Below the pieces are notes generated by a model that saw nothing but the letters and a program-made list of their open reading frames with translations, ran no database searches and was not told where the DNA came from. The translations under genes were made by a program, and so were the position numbers. 64,000 bases of DNA from Pseudomonas sp. GOM6 (lineage in GTDB: Bacteria > Pseudomonadota > Gammaproteobacteria > Pseudomonadales > Pseudomonadaceae). Of the stretch, positions 32,860 to 43,238 are shown piece after piece (the stretch's first letter is position 1; the number at the start of each line of letters is the position of its first letter). The stretch covers positions 62,001-126,000 of the forward strand of contig NZ_JARPUS010000013.1 in the NCBI RefSeq assembly GCF_029537485.1. The letters run 5' to 3'.

Positions 32860-34073
32860 CACTGTGCCTGTTCCGGGCTATCGATCAGCAACTGCTGAGC
32901 TTCCTTCGTGCTGCTGGGAATCGCCTGACCGCGGCCGATCCACTCGCCCTGGGTCGCCACGCCGCTGCGCGAGATACGCGCCGCCAGTTGCACCTGCGGG
33001 AAGCTGGAGAGCTTGAGCTGCTCCATCATCGCGTCCTGATCGCTCAGCTCCACCGTCGCCGGCAGATCGGCCACCGTCAGGCGCTTGACCGCCAGCGGCA
33101 TGGGCGGGCCAGACGCGGCGCGAGCGAAAACGAACACGCTGTCGCCAGGCTCTACCTTGGCCTTGACCTCAGGAGCCAGGTCGACCGTGACCTTTATCGC
33201 CGCCATCGACTTGTTCACCACCTCGGGCTGCGTCGCCGGCTCGGGCATTGCCGCTTGTGCCGGCTGGCCAGCCTGTTCACGCGCACGATCGATTCCAACC
33301 TGGATGGACTCTCGCGCCGGGTCATCTGCCGGCATCTGCGCCAGCAGGCGCTGCCAGTAGTCCACGGCGTCACTGAAACGCTCGTCTTCGAAGGCGGCAA
33401 TGCCAAGCAGACCCAGGCTGGTGGTTTCCGCCGGATCCGCCTTCAGGGCTTCATCGGTCAGCGCCTGCATCTGCGCGTTCCACTGCTTGCCGTTGGCGAA
33501 GTACAGCGCCTGGGCCCACTGCCCGAGCAGCTCGGGCGCGCGATCCGCCAGACGTGCGGCTTGCTCATAAGCCTTGGCGGCCTCGGCAGGCCGACCATTG
33601 CCCATCTGCATGCGCCCGAGGAAATACCAGGCCTCGGCGGAGTCCGGGTTTTGCGCCACGGCCTGCTGCAGGCGGACGGTCATCTGTTCCATGCTCGGCT
33701 GCTGGCCAAGGGAGGCAATTTGCTGACTGGCGCCCCAGTGCCAGTACAGGCCGAAAGCCAGGCCCGGCACAGCCAGGGCGACCAGCAGCGGCAGCGCCTT
33801 GCCAAGCCGACGTGAACGGCTCGGGCCATTGGCCTCTGTGTCGGCCAGCAGCTCACGACCGGCCTCCGCCTGGCCAGCCTCGAACTGTTCGGCGGTCAGG
33901 GTGCCTGCGTCACGCTGCGCGGTGAGTTCTGCCAAACGTTCCTGGTACAGGGCCACGTTCAGTGCGGTGCGGTCTTCTTCGGCCTGGGCACGGCGGCCAC
34001 GGAGCACGGGAATCAGCAGAAAAGCCGTGCCGACCAGCAGCAACAGGCCGACGGCGAGCCAGAATTCGATCAT
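32859..34073 (-). CDS. ccmI: cytochrome c biogenesis protein CcmI (CycH)
   Basis: 404 residues. Two N-terminal TM helices ([20 protein letters not shown]; about residue 100, [20 protein letters not shown]) flank a cytoplasmic segment, followed by periplasmic TPRs ([20 protein letters not shown]). It chaperones apocytochrome c for the CcmFH lyase. It begins at the ccmH stop. Last ccm gene. Confidence 0.93.
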   Translation of the reverse strand: MIEFWLAVGLLLLVGTAFLLIPVLRGRRAQAEEDRTALNVALYQERLAELTAQRDAGTLTAEQFEAGQAEAGRELLADTEANGPSRSRRLGKALPLLVALAVPGLAFGLYWHWGASQQIASLGQQPSMEQMTVRLQQAVAQNPDSAEAWYFLGRMQMGNGRPAEAAKAYEQAARLADRAPELLGQWAQALYFANGKQWNAQMQALTDEALKADPAETTSLGLLGIAAFEDERFSDAVDYWQRLLAQMPADDPARESIQVGIDRAREQAGQPAQAAMPEPATQPEVVNKSMAAIKVTVDLAPEVKAKVEPGDSVFVFARAASGPPMPLAVKRLTVADLPATVELSDQDAMMEQLKLSSFPQVQLAARISRSGVATQGEWIGRGQAIPSSTKEAQQLLIDSPEQAQ

Positions 34074-34555
34074 CAGTCTTGGGTATCCCGGTCTTGTTTC
34101 AGCAGAGCGTCCAGGCGCTCACGTTCGGCACGACTCAAAGCCGCCTGCTCGGGGGCCGCTTCGACCTTGCGCCGGCGCAGCACCAACACGCAGAGCATCA
34201 CGGCACCTACGCCCAGCAGGCCGAAAGGCCCGTACCAGAGCAGCCAGGTACGGCTGTCCAGCGGTGGTTTGTACATCACGAAGTCGCCGTAGCGCATGAC
34301 CAGGAAATCGACGATCTCCTTATCACTGCGCCCCTCGTCCAGCATGCGATAGATCTCGCGGCGCAGGTCGGTGGCGATGGGGGCATCGGAGTCGGCGATA
34401 TTCTGGTTCTGGCACTTGGGGCAGCGCAGTTCTTCGGTGAGGCTACGGAAACGCTCGCGCTCCACTTCGTCCCTGAACTCATAGGTGTCGATGGCGGCAC
34501 GGGCCACGCCGATCAGGCTCAGGCCCAGCAGACAGGCAAGCAACAGGCGCTTCAC
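34073..34555 (-). CDS. ccmH: cytochrome c maturation thioreductase CcmH
   Basis: 160 residues from GTG 34555 (GTGA overlap with ccmG); the longer frame is within ccmG. Signal peptide [20 protein letters not shown], redox motif [20 protein letters not shown], and one C-terminal TM helix. It reduces apocytochrome haem-binding cysteines. Confidence 0.95.
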   Translation of the reverse strand: MKRLLLACLLGLSLIGVARAAIDTYEFRDEVERERFRSLTEELRCPKCQNQNIADSDAPIATDLRREIYRMLDEGRSDKEIVDFLVMRYGDFVMYKPPLDSRTWLLWYGPFGLLGVGAVMLCVLVLRRRKVEAAPEQAALSRAERERLDALLKQDRDTQD

Positions 34556-35085
34556 TGTTTTTCCTCCAGCAGCGCCTGGTAACGCGGCGCCAGCTCCTGA
34601 CGCCAGACGCGCTCGTCGATGGCCCCCACGTACTTGTGACGGATGATGCCCTGGGCATCGATCAGGAAGGTCTCCGGCGCGCCGTACACGCCCAGGTCCA
34701 GGCCCAGGCTGCCCTTGGCATCGATCAGGGTGCGCTGGTACGGATCGAGGTAATCCTTCAACCATTGGCGTGCAGCATCGGCGTCGTCCTTGTAGTTGAC
34801 GCCGTAGATGGTCACGCCGGCCTTGGCCAGGCTGTTGAGCATCTGGTGCTCGGCCTTGCAGGTCGGGCACCAGGTGGCCCACACATTGATCAGCGCAGGG
34901 CCCTTGAAGTCAGCCTGGGTAATCAGCGTCTGCGGCGCTTCCAGGTCCGGCAGGCTGAAGCTCGGCAGCGGCTTGTCGATCAGCGCCGAAGGCAACTCCT
35001 GCGGGTCGAGGAACAGGCCCTTGTAGAGAAATGCCGCCATGCCGAGAAATAGCGCCAGCGGCACCAGCAGAATCAGTCGTTTCAT
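34552..35085 (-). CDS. ccmG: thiol:disulfide interchange protein CcmG (DsbE)
   Basis: 177 residues. N-terminal TM anchor LILLVPLALFLGMAAFLYKG, thioredoxin fold with active site WATWCPTCKAEH (WCPTC) and the CcmG-type GVNYKDDADAARQWLKD. It reduces CcmH or apocytochrome. ATGA overlap with ccmF. Confidence 0.96.
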   Translation of the reverse strand: MKRLILLVPLALFLGMAAFLYKGLFLDPQELPSALIDKPLPSFSLPDLEAPQTLITQADFKGPALINVWATWCPTCKAEHQMLNSLAKAGVTIYGVNYKDDADAARQWLKDYLDPYQRTLIDAKGSLGLDLGVYGAPETFLIDAQGIIRHKYVGAIDERVWRQELAPRYQALLEEKQ

Positions 35086-37070
35086 GCAGCGGCTTCCTTG
35101 AGACCGAGAACGTCACGCACGCGGGTGCGCACCTTGACCCGATAGCGCGGGTCGAAGGCCGCCAGCAGCCCGCCCAGGCCCATCATCAGGCCACCCAGCC
35201 AGATCCAGCGCACGTAGGGCTTGATATGGACACGCACGGCCCAGGCGCCATTTTCCAGCGGCTCACCGAGGGCGACGTAGAGGTCGCGGGTGAAGCCGGC
35301 GTCGATGCCGGCCTCGGTCATCGGCATCTGCTGCACGGTGTACAGACGCTTCTCCGGGTGCAGCACGGCGACTTCCTCGCCGTCCTCCAGCACGCGCACG
35401 GTGCCTTTGTCCGAGGTGAAGTTGGGGCCCTCGAAGTGCTTGGCGCCCTCGAAGACGAAGACATAGCCACCGAGTTCGAGCGATTCCCCCGGTGCCAGGC
35501 GCAGGTCACGCTCGGCACTGCTGTGGCTGACCAGCACGACGCCGATGGCGCAGACAGCGATACCCAGATGCGCCATCTGCATTCCCCAATAGCTGCTGGA
35601 CAGGCTGCGCACACCTTTGATCAGGCCCTTGTGACGGCACTTGTCGAGCAGGTCGCGCACACCGGCAAGCGACACCCAGAACGCCAGCAGGAATACCGCC
35701 AGCACGCTCCAGTGGAAATCACCGAACACCCAGCTAGCGACAAAGCCCAATACCACGGCGCCAATCAGCACCGGCGTGAGCATGCCGCGCAGCCACTTGA
35801 CCGGCGTGTCCTTCCAGCGCACCAGCACACCGACCGCCAGCACCAGCATCAGCAGCCCCATCAGCGGTACGAACAGGGCATTGAAGTATGGCGGACCGAC
35901 CGACAGCTTGGCGCCGGTCAAGGCATCCAGCACCAGCGGGTAAAGCGTGCCGAGCAGGATCATCGAGGCCGCCACCACCAGCACCAGGTTGTTGGCCAGC
36001 AGGAAGGTTTCCCGCGACCACAGGGCGAAACCTATCTGGCTCTTGACCACGGGCGCGCGCACGGCAAACAGTGCCAGTGAACTGCCGACCACGATCAGCA
36101 AGAAGATCAGGATGAAGACACCGCGCTCCGGATCGTTGGCGAAGGCATGTACCGAGGTGAGTACACCGGAACGAACCAGGAAGGTGCCGAGCAGGCTGAG
36201 GGAGAACGCGGCGATGGCCAGCAGTACGGTCCAGCTCTTGAACACGCCGCGCTTCTCGGTCACGGCCAGCGAGTGGATCAGCGCGGTACCGACCAGCCAG
36301 GGCATGAACGAGGCATTTTCCACCGGGTCCCAGAACCACCAGCCGCCCCAGCCCAGCTCGTAGTAGGCCCACCAGGAGCCCAGGGCGATGCCGACGCCCA
36401 GAAAGGCCCAGGCGACGATGGTCCACGGGCGCGACCAGCGCGCCCAGGCTGCATCCAGCTTGCCGCCGAGCAGTGCGGCGATGGCGAAGGCGAAGGCCAC
36501 GGAGAAGCCGACATAGCCCATGTACAACATCGGCGGGTGAACGATCAGGCCGAAGTCCTGCAGCAGCGGATTGAGGTCACGGCCATCAGCCGGGGTATCT
36601 ATCAGCAGGCGCTCGAAGGGGTTGCTGGTGACGATCATGAACAGCAGAAAGCCGATGCTGATCATGCCCATCACCGCCAAGACGCGCGCCAGCATCACCT
36701 CTGGCAACTGGCGCGAGAAGATCGCCACGGCGAAGGTCCAACCGGCAAGAATCAGGGCCCACAGCAGCAGCGAGCCCTCGTGCGCGCCCCACACGGCGCT
36801 GAACTTGTAGTACCAGGGCAAGGCGCTGTTGGAGTTGTTGGCCACGTAGGCCACGGAAAAGTCATCCGCCATGAAGGCCCAGGTCAGGCAGGCGAAGGAG
36901 AACGCCAGCATGGCGAACTGGCCCCAGGCCGCCGGCTGGGCCAGGCCCATCCACTGGCGATCACCGAGCCAGGCGCCGATCAAGGGCACGGTCGCCTGGA
37001 CGATGGCCAGGCACAGGGCCAGGATCAGGGCCACATGCCCTAGCTCCGGAATCATCAGCGCGGCATTCAT
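35082..37070 (-). CDS. ccmF: haem lyase CcmF
   Basis: 662 residues, about 15 TM helices. The WWD haem-handling motif [20 protein letters not shown] lies near residue 230, with conserved His residues in flanking loops ([14 protein letters not shown]). With CcmH and CcmI it attaches haem to CxxCH sites. 4-nt overlaps with ccmE and ccmG. Confidence 0.97.
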   Translation of the reverse strand: MNAALMIPELGHVALILALCLAIVQATVPLIGAWLGDRQWMGLAQPAAWGQFAMLAFSFACLTWAFMADDFSVAYVANNSNSALPWYYKFSAVWGAHEGSLLLWALILAGWTFAVAIFSRQLPEVMLARVLAVMGMISIGFLLFMIVTSNPFERLLIDTPADGRDLNPLLQDFGLIVHPPMLYMGYVGFSVAFAFAIAALLGGKLDAAWARWSRPWTIVAWAFLGVGIALGSWWAYYELGWGGWWFWDPVENASFMPWLVGTALIHSLAVTEKRGVFKSWTVLLAIAAFSLSLLGTFLVRSGVLTSVHAFANDPERGVFILIFLLIVVGSSLALFAVRAPVVKSQIGFALWSRETFLLANNLVLVVAASMILLGTLYPLVLDALTGAKLSVGPPYFNALFVPLMGLLMLVLAVGVLVRWKDTPVKWLRGMLTPVLIGAVVLGFVASWVFGDFHWSVLAVFLLAFWVSLAGVRDLLDKCRHKGLIKGVRSLSSSYWGMQMAHLGIAVCAIGVVLVSHSSAERDLRLAPGESLELGGYVFVFEGAKHFEGPNFTSDKGTVRVLEDGEEVAVLHPEKRLYTVQQMPMTEAGIDAGFTRDLYVALGEPLENGAWAVRVHIKPYVRWIWLGGLMMGLGGLLAAFDPRYRVKVRTRVRDVLGLKEAAA

Positions 37071-37522
37071 TGTTTAGCCTCGTCTGCGGCCGGCAGCTTG
37101 CCGCTCTCCTTGAGCGCCTTGGTCACTTCAGGCGGCATGTAGTTTTCGTCGTGCTTAGCCAGCACTTCATCGGCGATCAGCACACCCTCGGCATTCAGCT
37201 TGCCCAGGGCGACGATGCCCTGCTCCTCGCGGAACAGGTCTGGCAGGATGCCGCGGTAGCGGATGGTCACGTTCTTGGCGAAATCGGTGACCACGAATTC
37301 GACGTCCAGCGAATCGGCAGAACGCTTCACCGAGTCTTTGGCCACCATGCCACCAGCCCGGATGCGGGTATCTTGCGGCGCCTCGCCATTGGCGATCTGG
37401 GTCGGCGTGTAGAACAGATTGATGTTCTCCTGCAGCGCCGACAGGGCCAGGCCCACGGCGGCGGAGACACCCACCAGAATGGCCAGGACGATATACAGAC
37501 GTTTCTTGCGGACCGCGTTCAC
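37067..37522 (-). CDS. ccmE: haem chaperone CcmE
   Basis: 151 residues. N-terminal TM signal anchor ([20 protein letters not shown]), OB-fold domain, and the haem-binding [13 protein letters not shown] (His plus Tyr, HxxxY). GTG start overlapping the ccmD stop. Confidence 0.96.
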   Translation of the reverse strand: MNAVRKKRLYIVLAILVGVSAAVGLALSALQENINLFYTPTQIANGEAPQDTRIRAGGMVAKDSVKRSADSLDVEFVVTDFAKNVTIRYRGILPDLFREEQGIVALGKLNAEGVLIADEVLAKHDENYMPPEVTKALKESGKLPAADEAKQ

Positions 37523-37695
37523 TGTTGTTTCTCCCGGCGCAAACGGCGCGCCTCGTCTTGCAGATAACGCCGGCGCGCCAGGATCGGCAGCGCGACATTC
37601 AGGGCCAGAACAGCCAGGCTAATGCCGTAGGCCGACCACACATAGGGGCCGTGGTGCCCCATGGCAAGGAACTCGCCGAAGGTTTCGAAACTCAT
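37519..37695 (-). CDS. ccmD: haem exporter accessory protein CcmD
   Basis: 58 residues, easily missed by length filters. [20 protein letters not shown], one TM segment ([19 protein letters not shown]), then a basic Arg-rich tail. Matches CcmD in size, topology and position; it helps release holo-CcmE from CcmABC. Overlaps ccmC (ATGA) and ccmE (GTGA). Confidence 0.92.
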   Translation of the reverse strand: MSFETFGEFLAMGHHGPYVWSAYGISLAVLALNVALPILARRRYLQDEARRLRREKQQ

Positions 37696-38450
37696 GCTCT
37701 ACCCTCCACCAGGCGTGCCACTTCAGCGCGCACCCAACTGCTGCGGGCCTCGCGCTTGAGCACTTCGGTACGCATGCGATAGAGCAGCACGGCACCCAGG
37801 AAGCAGTAGAAGCCGAGCACGCAGATGAGCAGTGGCAGCCACATTTCCATGCTCATGGTTGCCTTGCCGGTGACCTTGAAGGTGGCCGGCTGGTGCAGGG
37901 TGTTCCACCACTCCACCGACTTCTGAATGATCGGGATGTTCACCGCACCGACCAACGCCAGCACCGCGCAAGCCTTGGCCGCGCTGTCACGGTTACTGAT
38001 GGCGTTGCCCAGGGCGATGATGCCGAAATAGAGGAACAGCAAGATCAGCATCGAGGTCAGCCGCGCGTCCCACACCCAGTAAGTGCCCCAGGTCGGTTTG
38101 CCCCAGATCGCGCCGGTAACAAGGGCGATAAAACACAGCCAGGCGCCGATGGGTGCGGCCTGCTGCAAGGCAACGTCGGCCAGCTTCATCTTCCAGACCA
38201 GGCCAACCAGGCCGGCCACCGCCATCAACAGGTAGCAGGCCTGGGCGAGGAAGGCTGCCGGCACGTGGATATAGATGATCCGGTAGCTGTTGCCCTGGTA
38301 CTTTTCCGGCGGCGCGAAGGCCAGGCCCCAGACGATACCGACAGCCAGCAACACAACAGCCGCCGCGGCCAGCCAGGGCAGCCAGCGACCACTGCGCTCG
38401 TAGAACCACTTGGGCGAACCCCATTGGTGAAACCAGGTCCATCTCATCAC
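37692..38450 (-). CDS. ccmC: haem exporter membrane protein CcmC
   Basis: 252 residues, six TM helices, WWD-type motif [20 protein letters not shown] near residue 120 and periplasmic His residues ([17 protein letters not shown]). It loads haem onto CcmE. It lies 13 nt after ccmB, the only gap in the operon. Confidence 0.96.
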   Translation of the reverse strand: MMRWTWFHQWGSPKWFYERSGRWLPWLAAAAVVLLAVGIVWGLAFAPPEKYQGNSYRIIYIHVPAAFLAQACYLLMAVAGLVGLVWKMKLADVALQQAAPIGAWLCFIALVTGAIWGKPTWGTYWVWDARLTSMLILLFLYFGIIALGNAISNRDSAAKACAVLALVGAVNIPIIQKSVEWWNTLHQPATFKVTGKATMSMEMWLPLLICVLGFYCFLGAVLLYRMRTEVLKREARSSWVRAEVARLVEGRA

Positions 38451-38463
38451 GGTGACTCTTTAG

Positions 38464-39135
38464 TTATTCGCCGACGCTGATTTTCAGGCCGGCGCCGATG
38501 GCAAAGGGTGTCAGGGTGACCGCCAGGGCGGTCAGGCTGGCCAGCCACAACAGGTGACCGGCAGCCGGCAATCCTTGCAGGGCCGCCTGCAGCGCCCCGG
38601 TGCCGAGAATCAGCACCGGGATGTACAGCGGCAAAATCAGCAGCGCCAGTAGCAAGCCACCGCGCTTGAGACCGACCGTCAGCGCCGCACCGACCGCGCC
38701 GAGCAGGCTGAGGATCGGCGTGCCCAGCAGCAGCGAGAGCAGCAGCACCGGCAGGCAACGCCCCGGCAGACCGAGCATCAGCGCCAGCAGGGGCGACAGC
38801 AGCACCAGTGCCAGACCGGAGAAAAGCCAGTGTGCCAGTACCTTGGCCAGCACCAGAAGAGGCAAAGGGTGCGACGAAAGGACCCACTGCTCCAGCGAGC
38901 CATCCTCGAAATCACTGCGAAAAAGCCCGTCCAGCGAGAGCAGCACGGCCAATAGCGCCGCTACCCAGATCAGGCCGGGGGACAAGGTCTGTAACAGATT
39001 GGTCTCCGGCCCGACCGCCAGCGGAAACAGGGCGATGACAATGGCAAAGAACACCAGCGGGTTGGCCAGCTCCGCTGGGCGGCGGCAGAGCAGGCGTGAT
39101 TCGCGGGCCAGGAGGAGAAGAAAAACGCTGTTCAT
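38464..39135 (-). CDS. ccmB: haem exporter membrane protein CcmB
   Basis: 223 residues from ATG 39135, which overlaps the ccmA stop (ATGA). About six TM helices; [20 protein letters not shown] and the [20 protein letters not shown] segment are typical of CcmB. Partner permease of the CcmA ATPase. Confidence 0.95.
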   Translation of the reverse strand: MNSVFLLLLARESRLLCRRPAELANPLVFFAIVIALFPLAVGPETNLLQTLSPGLIWVAALLAVLLSLDGLFRSDFEDGSLEQWVLSSHPLPLLVLAKVLAHWLFSGLALVLLSPLLALMLGLPGRCLPVLLLSLLLGTPILSLLGAVGAALTVGLKRGGLLLALLILPLYIPVLILGTGALQAALQGLPAAGHLLWLASLTALAVTLTPFAIGAGLKISVGE

Positions 39136-39767
39136 GCTGCACGCTGCCCCAGGTCGAGCACTCGGTAGCCCGAGGGTGTCTGTTGCAGCGTGTGGTGAGT
39201 GGTCAGGACGACCAGACCGCCCTGCTCGCAATGTGCCGCCAACTGCGCTTCCAGCTGCGCGACACCCTGCTTGTCCAGGGCGGTGAAGGGTTCATCGAGA
39301 ATCCACAGCGGCGGTGCGTCCAGATATAGCCGAGCCAGGGCCACGCGGCGCTGCTGCCCGGCGGACAGGGTGTGACAGGGCACATCCTCGAAACCACGCA
39401 ATCCGACGGCGGCCAACGCTTGCCAGATCGCTTCGCGATGCGCCAGCTGGTGCAACGCGCAGAGCCAGGCCAGGTTCTCTTCGGCAGTCAGCAGGCCCTT
39501 GATGCCTGCTGCGTGACCGATCCACAGCAGGCTGCGGCCCAACTCGCCCTGCTGCTTTGCCAGCGGCTTGCCGTTGAGCAGCACCTCACCGGTGGTCGGC
39601 TGCATGAGCCCGGCCAGCAGGCGCAGCAAACTGGTCTTGCCGCTGCCATTGGGGCCGGCAACCTGCAACAAAGTGCCGCCGGCAAGGTCCAGATCCAGGC
39701 CTTCGAACAACAGGCGCCAGTCCCGCTCACAGGCGAGGGCTACGGCTTGGAGGCGTGGATTGATCAC
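39132..39767 (-). CDS. ccmA: haem exporter ATPase CcmA
   Basis: 211 residues. Walker [20 protein letters not shown] signature [17 protein letters not shown], Walker [16 protein letters not shown] start; the nearest upstream ATG is out of frame. First gene of ccmABCDEFGHI. The operon provides c-type cytochromes, among them PuuD and the RoxA-like protein encoded in this window. Confidence 0.95.
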   Translation of the reverse strand: MINPRLQAVALACERDWRLLFEGLDLDLAGGTLLQVAGPNGSGKTSLLRLLAGLMQPTTGEVLLNGKPLAKQQGELGRSLLWIGHAAGIKGLLTAEENLAWLCALHQLAHREAIWQALAAVGLRGFEDVPCHTLSAGQQRRVALARLYLDAPPLWILDEPFTALDKQGVAQLEAQLAAHCEQGGLVVLTTHHTLQQTPSGYRVLDLGQRAA

Positions 39768-39933
39768 GGCATGGTGTCCCGGAGGGGTTCAAGTCGGCAG
39801 GTGGGTGGCCGCTATACTGAAAACCTGCCTACGATGAGGCAAGTTGACCGCTTAGCCAGCCCGAACGGGGCGGCATTATACATGGCAGCCTTGCCCCTCC
39901 GAAGCCGGCTTTTCAACAGGGTGTAACCCGCAC

Positions 39934-41481
39934 ATGGCAGAAATCAGCAGCTCTCGTCCGCTCCCTGCGGCCACGCCAGCCACGCGGCCGGCGCAGGTCA
40001 ATGCGGCTGATCTGGCGGTCAAGCTGCTGCAACCGCTCGAGGGCCTGCTCAGCGCCGGGCAGAGCGCCCAGGCCGAAGTGCTGGAAGCCAAAGCGGTGGC
40101 GCAGAGCTTTCAACTGCTGCTCAAGCTCACGCTGGAAAGCGGTAAGCAGGCCACACTGCAAGCCAGCAGCCCTCGCCCGCTGGCACAAGGCAGTACCCTG
40201 GCCGTGACCGCGCTGTCGGAAACCCGCCTGGCCCTTGCCCTGCAGGGCGGCGACAATCGCCTGCTCAGCAGCCTGGATCTGAAGCAACTGCCCGTTGGCA
40301 CGCTGATCCAAGGCAAGGTCGAAGCCCGCGAGCAGCTCGTCCAATTGCGTGGACAGCAGGCGCTCTACCGCGCCGTGGTCAATCTGCTCAACACGCCCCT
40401 GGCCGGCAGCAAACTCAACATCGAAACAGCCCTACCCTTGCCAGTTGGCAGCCTGCTGACGGCTCAGGTACAGGGCAATCAGGCCCTCAACTTCCTGCCC
40501 CTGAGCGGGCGCCTCGATCAACTGGTACTCGGCCAGCAGCTGGCCGCCCAGCAGAGCCGGCAGGCCTCCCTCGAAGGCCTGTTCAAGGGGTTGCAGGGCA
40601 TGGCAAGCCAGGCGAGCCTGCCCGATGAGCTACGCACCAGCATCGACAAGCTGCTCGGCCTGCTGCCCGATGGCAAGCAGCTGAGCACAGCTGACGGGTT
40701 GACCAAGGCACTGCAACAGAGCGGCGTGTTTCTCGAAGCCAAGCTGCTGGGCGGGCAGGCTCAGCAGTTACCACAGGATCTCAAGGCCAACCTGCTGCGT
40801 CTGATCAATCAACTGCTTCCCCATCTGCCGGGCTTAACCCCGCAAGCCGCGGCGGGCGCTGGCGGCACGCTGGCCCAGGCCTTACCCTCCTTCGTGCGCA
40901 CAGCGCTCGGCTCGCTCGGCCAACCCAGCCAACGCCAGCAGGCCATGAGCTTTCCCCTTCCCTCGCGCCTGCTTCAGGCCATGGATCAGGAGGCAGACCT
41001 GGAAACGCTACTCAAGCTCGCCGCCGCGGCCGTCTCGCGTCTGCAGACCCATCAGCTGGCAAGCCTGGCACAGACCCAGATAACCCCCGAAGGCAACCTG
41101 CTGACCACCTGGCAGCTGGAAGTGCCGATGCGCAACCAGCAGGACGTGGTGCCGCTGCAGATCAAGCTACAGCGTGAAGAATCCGAGGCTCAAAGCCGCA
41201 AGGAGCAGAAGGAAACCCTGTGGCGCATCGAACTGGCATTCGATCTCGACCCACTGGGCCCGCTGCAGGTGCAGGCGCAACTGGTGCGCGGCAGCCTCTC
41301 CAGCCAGTTGTGGGCCGAGCGCGCGGAAACCGCGCGCCTGGTCGACGCTGAACTGGACAACCTGCGCCAACGGCTGCAGGCCGCAGGCCTGGAGGTGGGC
41401 GAACTGAGCTGTAGCCAGGGCATGCCGCCACAAGGACCGAAAACCCACCTGGAACAACGCTGGGTGGATGAAACCGCATGA
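39934..41481 (+). CDS. FliK-like flagellar hook-length control protein (orphan paralogue)
   Basis: 515 residues, rich in Gln, Leu and Ala. The C-terminal domain about 380-500 (LTTWQLEVPMRNQQDVVPLQ, IELAFDLDPLGPLQVQAQL, LWAERAETARLVDAELDNLR) matches the Flg_hook fold of FliK. No other flagellar structural genes nearby. It overlaps by 4 nt with the FlhB-C-terminal-like gene, so the two likely work as a specificity-switch pair, either for a flagellar or another type III system. Divergent from ccmA. Confidence 0.8.
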   Translation: MAEISSSRPLPAATPATRPAQVNAADLAVKLLQPLEGLLSAGQSAQAEVLEAKAVAQSFQLLLKLTLESGKQATLQASSPRPLAQGSTLAVTALSETRLALALQGGDNRLLSSLDLKQLPVGTLIQGKVEAREQLVQLRGQQALYRAVVNLLNTPLAGSKLNIETALPLPVGSLLTAQVQGNQALNFLPLSGRLDQLVLGQQLAAQQSRQASLEGLFKGLQGMASQASLPDELRTSIDKLLGLLPDGKQLSTADGLTKALQQSGVFLEAKLLGGQAQQLPQDLKANLLRLINQLLPHLPGLTPQAAAGAGGTLAQALPSFVRTALGSLGQPSQRQQAMSFPLPSRLLQAMDQEADLETLLKLAAAAVSRLQTHQLASLAQTQITPEGNLLTTWQLEVPMRNQQDVVPLQIKLQREESEAQSRKEQKETLWRIELAFDLDPLGPLQVQAQLVRGSLSSQLWAERAETARLVDAELDNLRQRLQAAGLEVGELSCSQGMPPQGPKTHLEQRWVDETA

Positions 41482-41816
41482 AAAAACCGCCCTGCCAGGC
41501 CATTGCGCTGTCCTACGACGGTAGCAACGCGCCCAATCTGACCGCCAAAGGCGACGACGAGCTGGCCGAAGCCATCCTCGCCATCGCTCGCGAATATGAA
41601 GTGCCGATCTACGAAAATGCCGAACTGGTGCGCCTGCTGGCCCGCCTGGAGCTGGGTGACGCCATCCCCGAGCCGCTGTATCGCACCATCGCCGAGATCA
41701 TCGCCTTCGCCTGGTATCTCAAGGGCAAGCGCCCAGCCGGTGGCGACGAGGAGCGCGACATCACTCCAGGCCGGGGCTCGTCAGGCCCGCAGCTGTTGGC
41801 TGCGCCCCCAGAATAA
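41478..41816 (+). CDS. FlhB C-terminal-like protein (FlhX type)
   Basis: 112 residues. AIALSYDGSNAPNLTAKGDD and VPIYENAELVRLLARLELGD, then IPEPLYRTIAEIIAFAWYLK align with the cytoplasmic FlhB/YscU C-terminal domain from just after the autocleavage site, but the NPTH itself and the membrane domain are missing. It resembles a pre-cleaved FlhB-CC. Overlaps the FliK-like gene by 4 nt and the convergent rhodanese gene by 56 nt. Confidence 0.82.
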   Translation: MKKPPCQAIALSYDGSNAPNLTAKGDDELAEAILAIAREYEVPIYENAELVRLLARLELGDAIPEPLYRTIAEIIAFAWYLKGKRPAGGDEERDITPGRGSSGPQLLAAPPE

Positions 41817-42237
41817 AGGCATACATCTCGCCTTCCTGCCCTTTGCCCTGGGGGAAATCCAGCAGCTGCCAGGCAAAGTAGCCGGTGCGGAAGTAATACA
41901 CCTGCTGGTAGCCCCAGCTCACTGCGCGCCGCGCAGCCTCTGCGCTGTCCGGGCAGACCTCGCTGTCGCAGTACAACACCATGGGCATGCTGCGCGGCCA
42001 ACTGGCTTCGGCCAGGTCGGAGAAACGTCCATCCAGCGCCATGTGCAAGGCACCATGCACATGCCCCCAGCCCCACTCGCGCGGCGCCCGCACATCGATG
42101 AACAGTACGCCGTGCTCATACAGCTGGCGCGCCTGCAGTGCATTCACCGTCACCGCACCGTCCACCTGCAAAGGCGCCTCGCGCGCCTCGGCCACGGGTA
42201 ACAGCACACACAACAGCAGCAAGAGTCCGACTCGCAT
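41761..42237 (-). CDS. periplasmic rhodanese-domain protein
   Basis: 158 residues from ATG 42237. Signal peptide MRVGLLLLLCVLLPVAEAR, then one rhodanese domain: GVLFIDVRAPREWGWGHVHG and catalytic-loop Cys in MVLYCDSEVCPDSAEAARR. Secreted single-domain sulfurtransferase or redox protein. The last 18 codons overlap the 3' end of the FlhX-like gene on the other strand. Confidence 0.82.
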   Translation of the reverse strand: MRVGLLLLLCVLLPVAEAREAPLQVDGAVTVNALQARQLYEHGVLFIDVRAPREWGWGHVHGALHMALDGRFSDLAEASWPRSMPMVLYCDSEVCPDSAEAARRAVSWGYQQVYYFRTGYFAWQLLDFPQGKGQEGEMYAFILGAQPTAAGLTSPGLE

Positions 42238-42366
42238 GGCGAACCTCCCAGGGGACACGCTCCGTGCTCATGCTTTGAGAATAGGCAGCCCATCCACCTG
42301 GGTTAGGAACCAATAGGGCCTGATTGGGACCAGTTAATAACCGCAGCGATTAAGGCGCGCGGCCAG

Positions 42367-43140
42367 TCAGGGCGCGAAGACTTCGTCAAACAGGTCATTC
42401 ATGGCCTTGAACGCCCGCGCAGCGACCACCGGATGGTATTCATTGCGCCCCGGCACGTTGGCCAGCGGGTTGGTGAAGGAGTGCACTGCCCCGCCATAGC
42501 TGACCAGTTGCCAGTCAACCTTGGCCGCCTTCATCTCGGCAATGAAGCCATCGACCTGCTCCTGCGGCACGGCTGGATCATCCGCGCCGTGCAACACCAG
42601 CACCGGCGCCTTGATCTGTTTGGCGTCGGCAGGGTTGGGAGTATCCAGGTTGCCATGGAAAGAGACGAAGCCCTTGAGCGGCGCACCGTCACGGGCCAGT
42701 TCGAGAATCGCACCGCCACCGAAGCAGAAGCCGATCGCTCCCAACTGCGCAACATCCACGCCGGGCTGGCGCTTGAGCACGTCCAGTGCGGTCTGGGTGC
42801 GTTTGCGCATCAACGGCCGGTCGCTGCGCAGCGCGGTGGCGGCAGCCTTCGCCTCATCCGGGTTGCTCGGGCGGATGGCCTTGCCATACAGGTCCGCCAT
42901 GAACACCACATATTTGTCGCTGGCCGCCCTCGCCGCCTTCTTGGCCGAGGGTTCGTTCACCCCCATCCAGTTCGGCACCATCAAAAGACCTGGGCGGGGC
43001 TCCTTAATCGCATCGTCATAGATCAACACGCCTTCATAAGGCTCGCCGTCGATCTCGTAGGGTACCGCCTTGGTGACGACCGCAGCCTGGGCGAGGCCGC
43101 TCAGGCTGGCGAGAGCTAATGCCAGGATTGTCTTGCTCAT
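42367..43140 (-). CDS. exported dienelactone hydrolase family protein
   Basis: 257 residues. Signal peptide MSKTILALALASLSGLAQA, alpha/beta-hydrolase of the DLH family: nucleophile Cys in AIGFCFGGGAILELARDG, Asp in HGADDPAVPQEQVDGF, His in GGAVHSFTNPLA. Periplasmic by signal. Paralogue of the next gene, 98 nt away. Substrate unknown; no catechol pathway genes around. Confidence 0.85.
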   Translation of the reverse strand: MSKTILALALASLSGLAQAAVVTKAVPYEIDGEPYEGVLIYDDAIKEPRPGLLMVPNWMGVNEPSAKKAARAASDKYVVFMADLYGKAIRPSNPDEAKAAATALRSDRPLMRKRTQTALDVLKRQPGVDVAQLGAIGFCFGGGAILELARDGAPLKGFVSFHGNLDTPNPADAKQIKAPVLVLHGADDPAVPQEQVDGFIAEMKAAKVDWQLVSYGGAVHSFTNPLANVPGRNEYHPVVAARAFKAMNDLFDEVFAP

Positions 43141-43238
43141 GCTCGAAGTCCATGTGGATGGCTGGAGCCGACAAGACTAGCCGCTAAACAAGAGCGATGC
43201 GCAATTACACCGCGCCGACCATGGAGCAGACTGGATTC

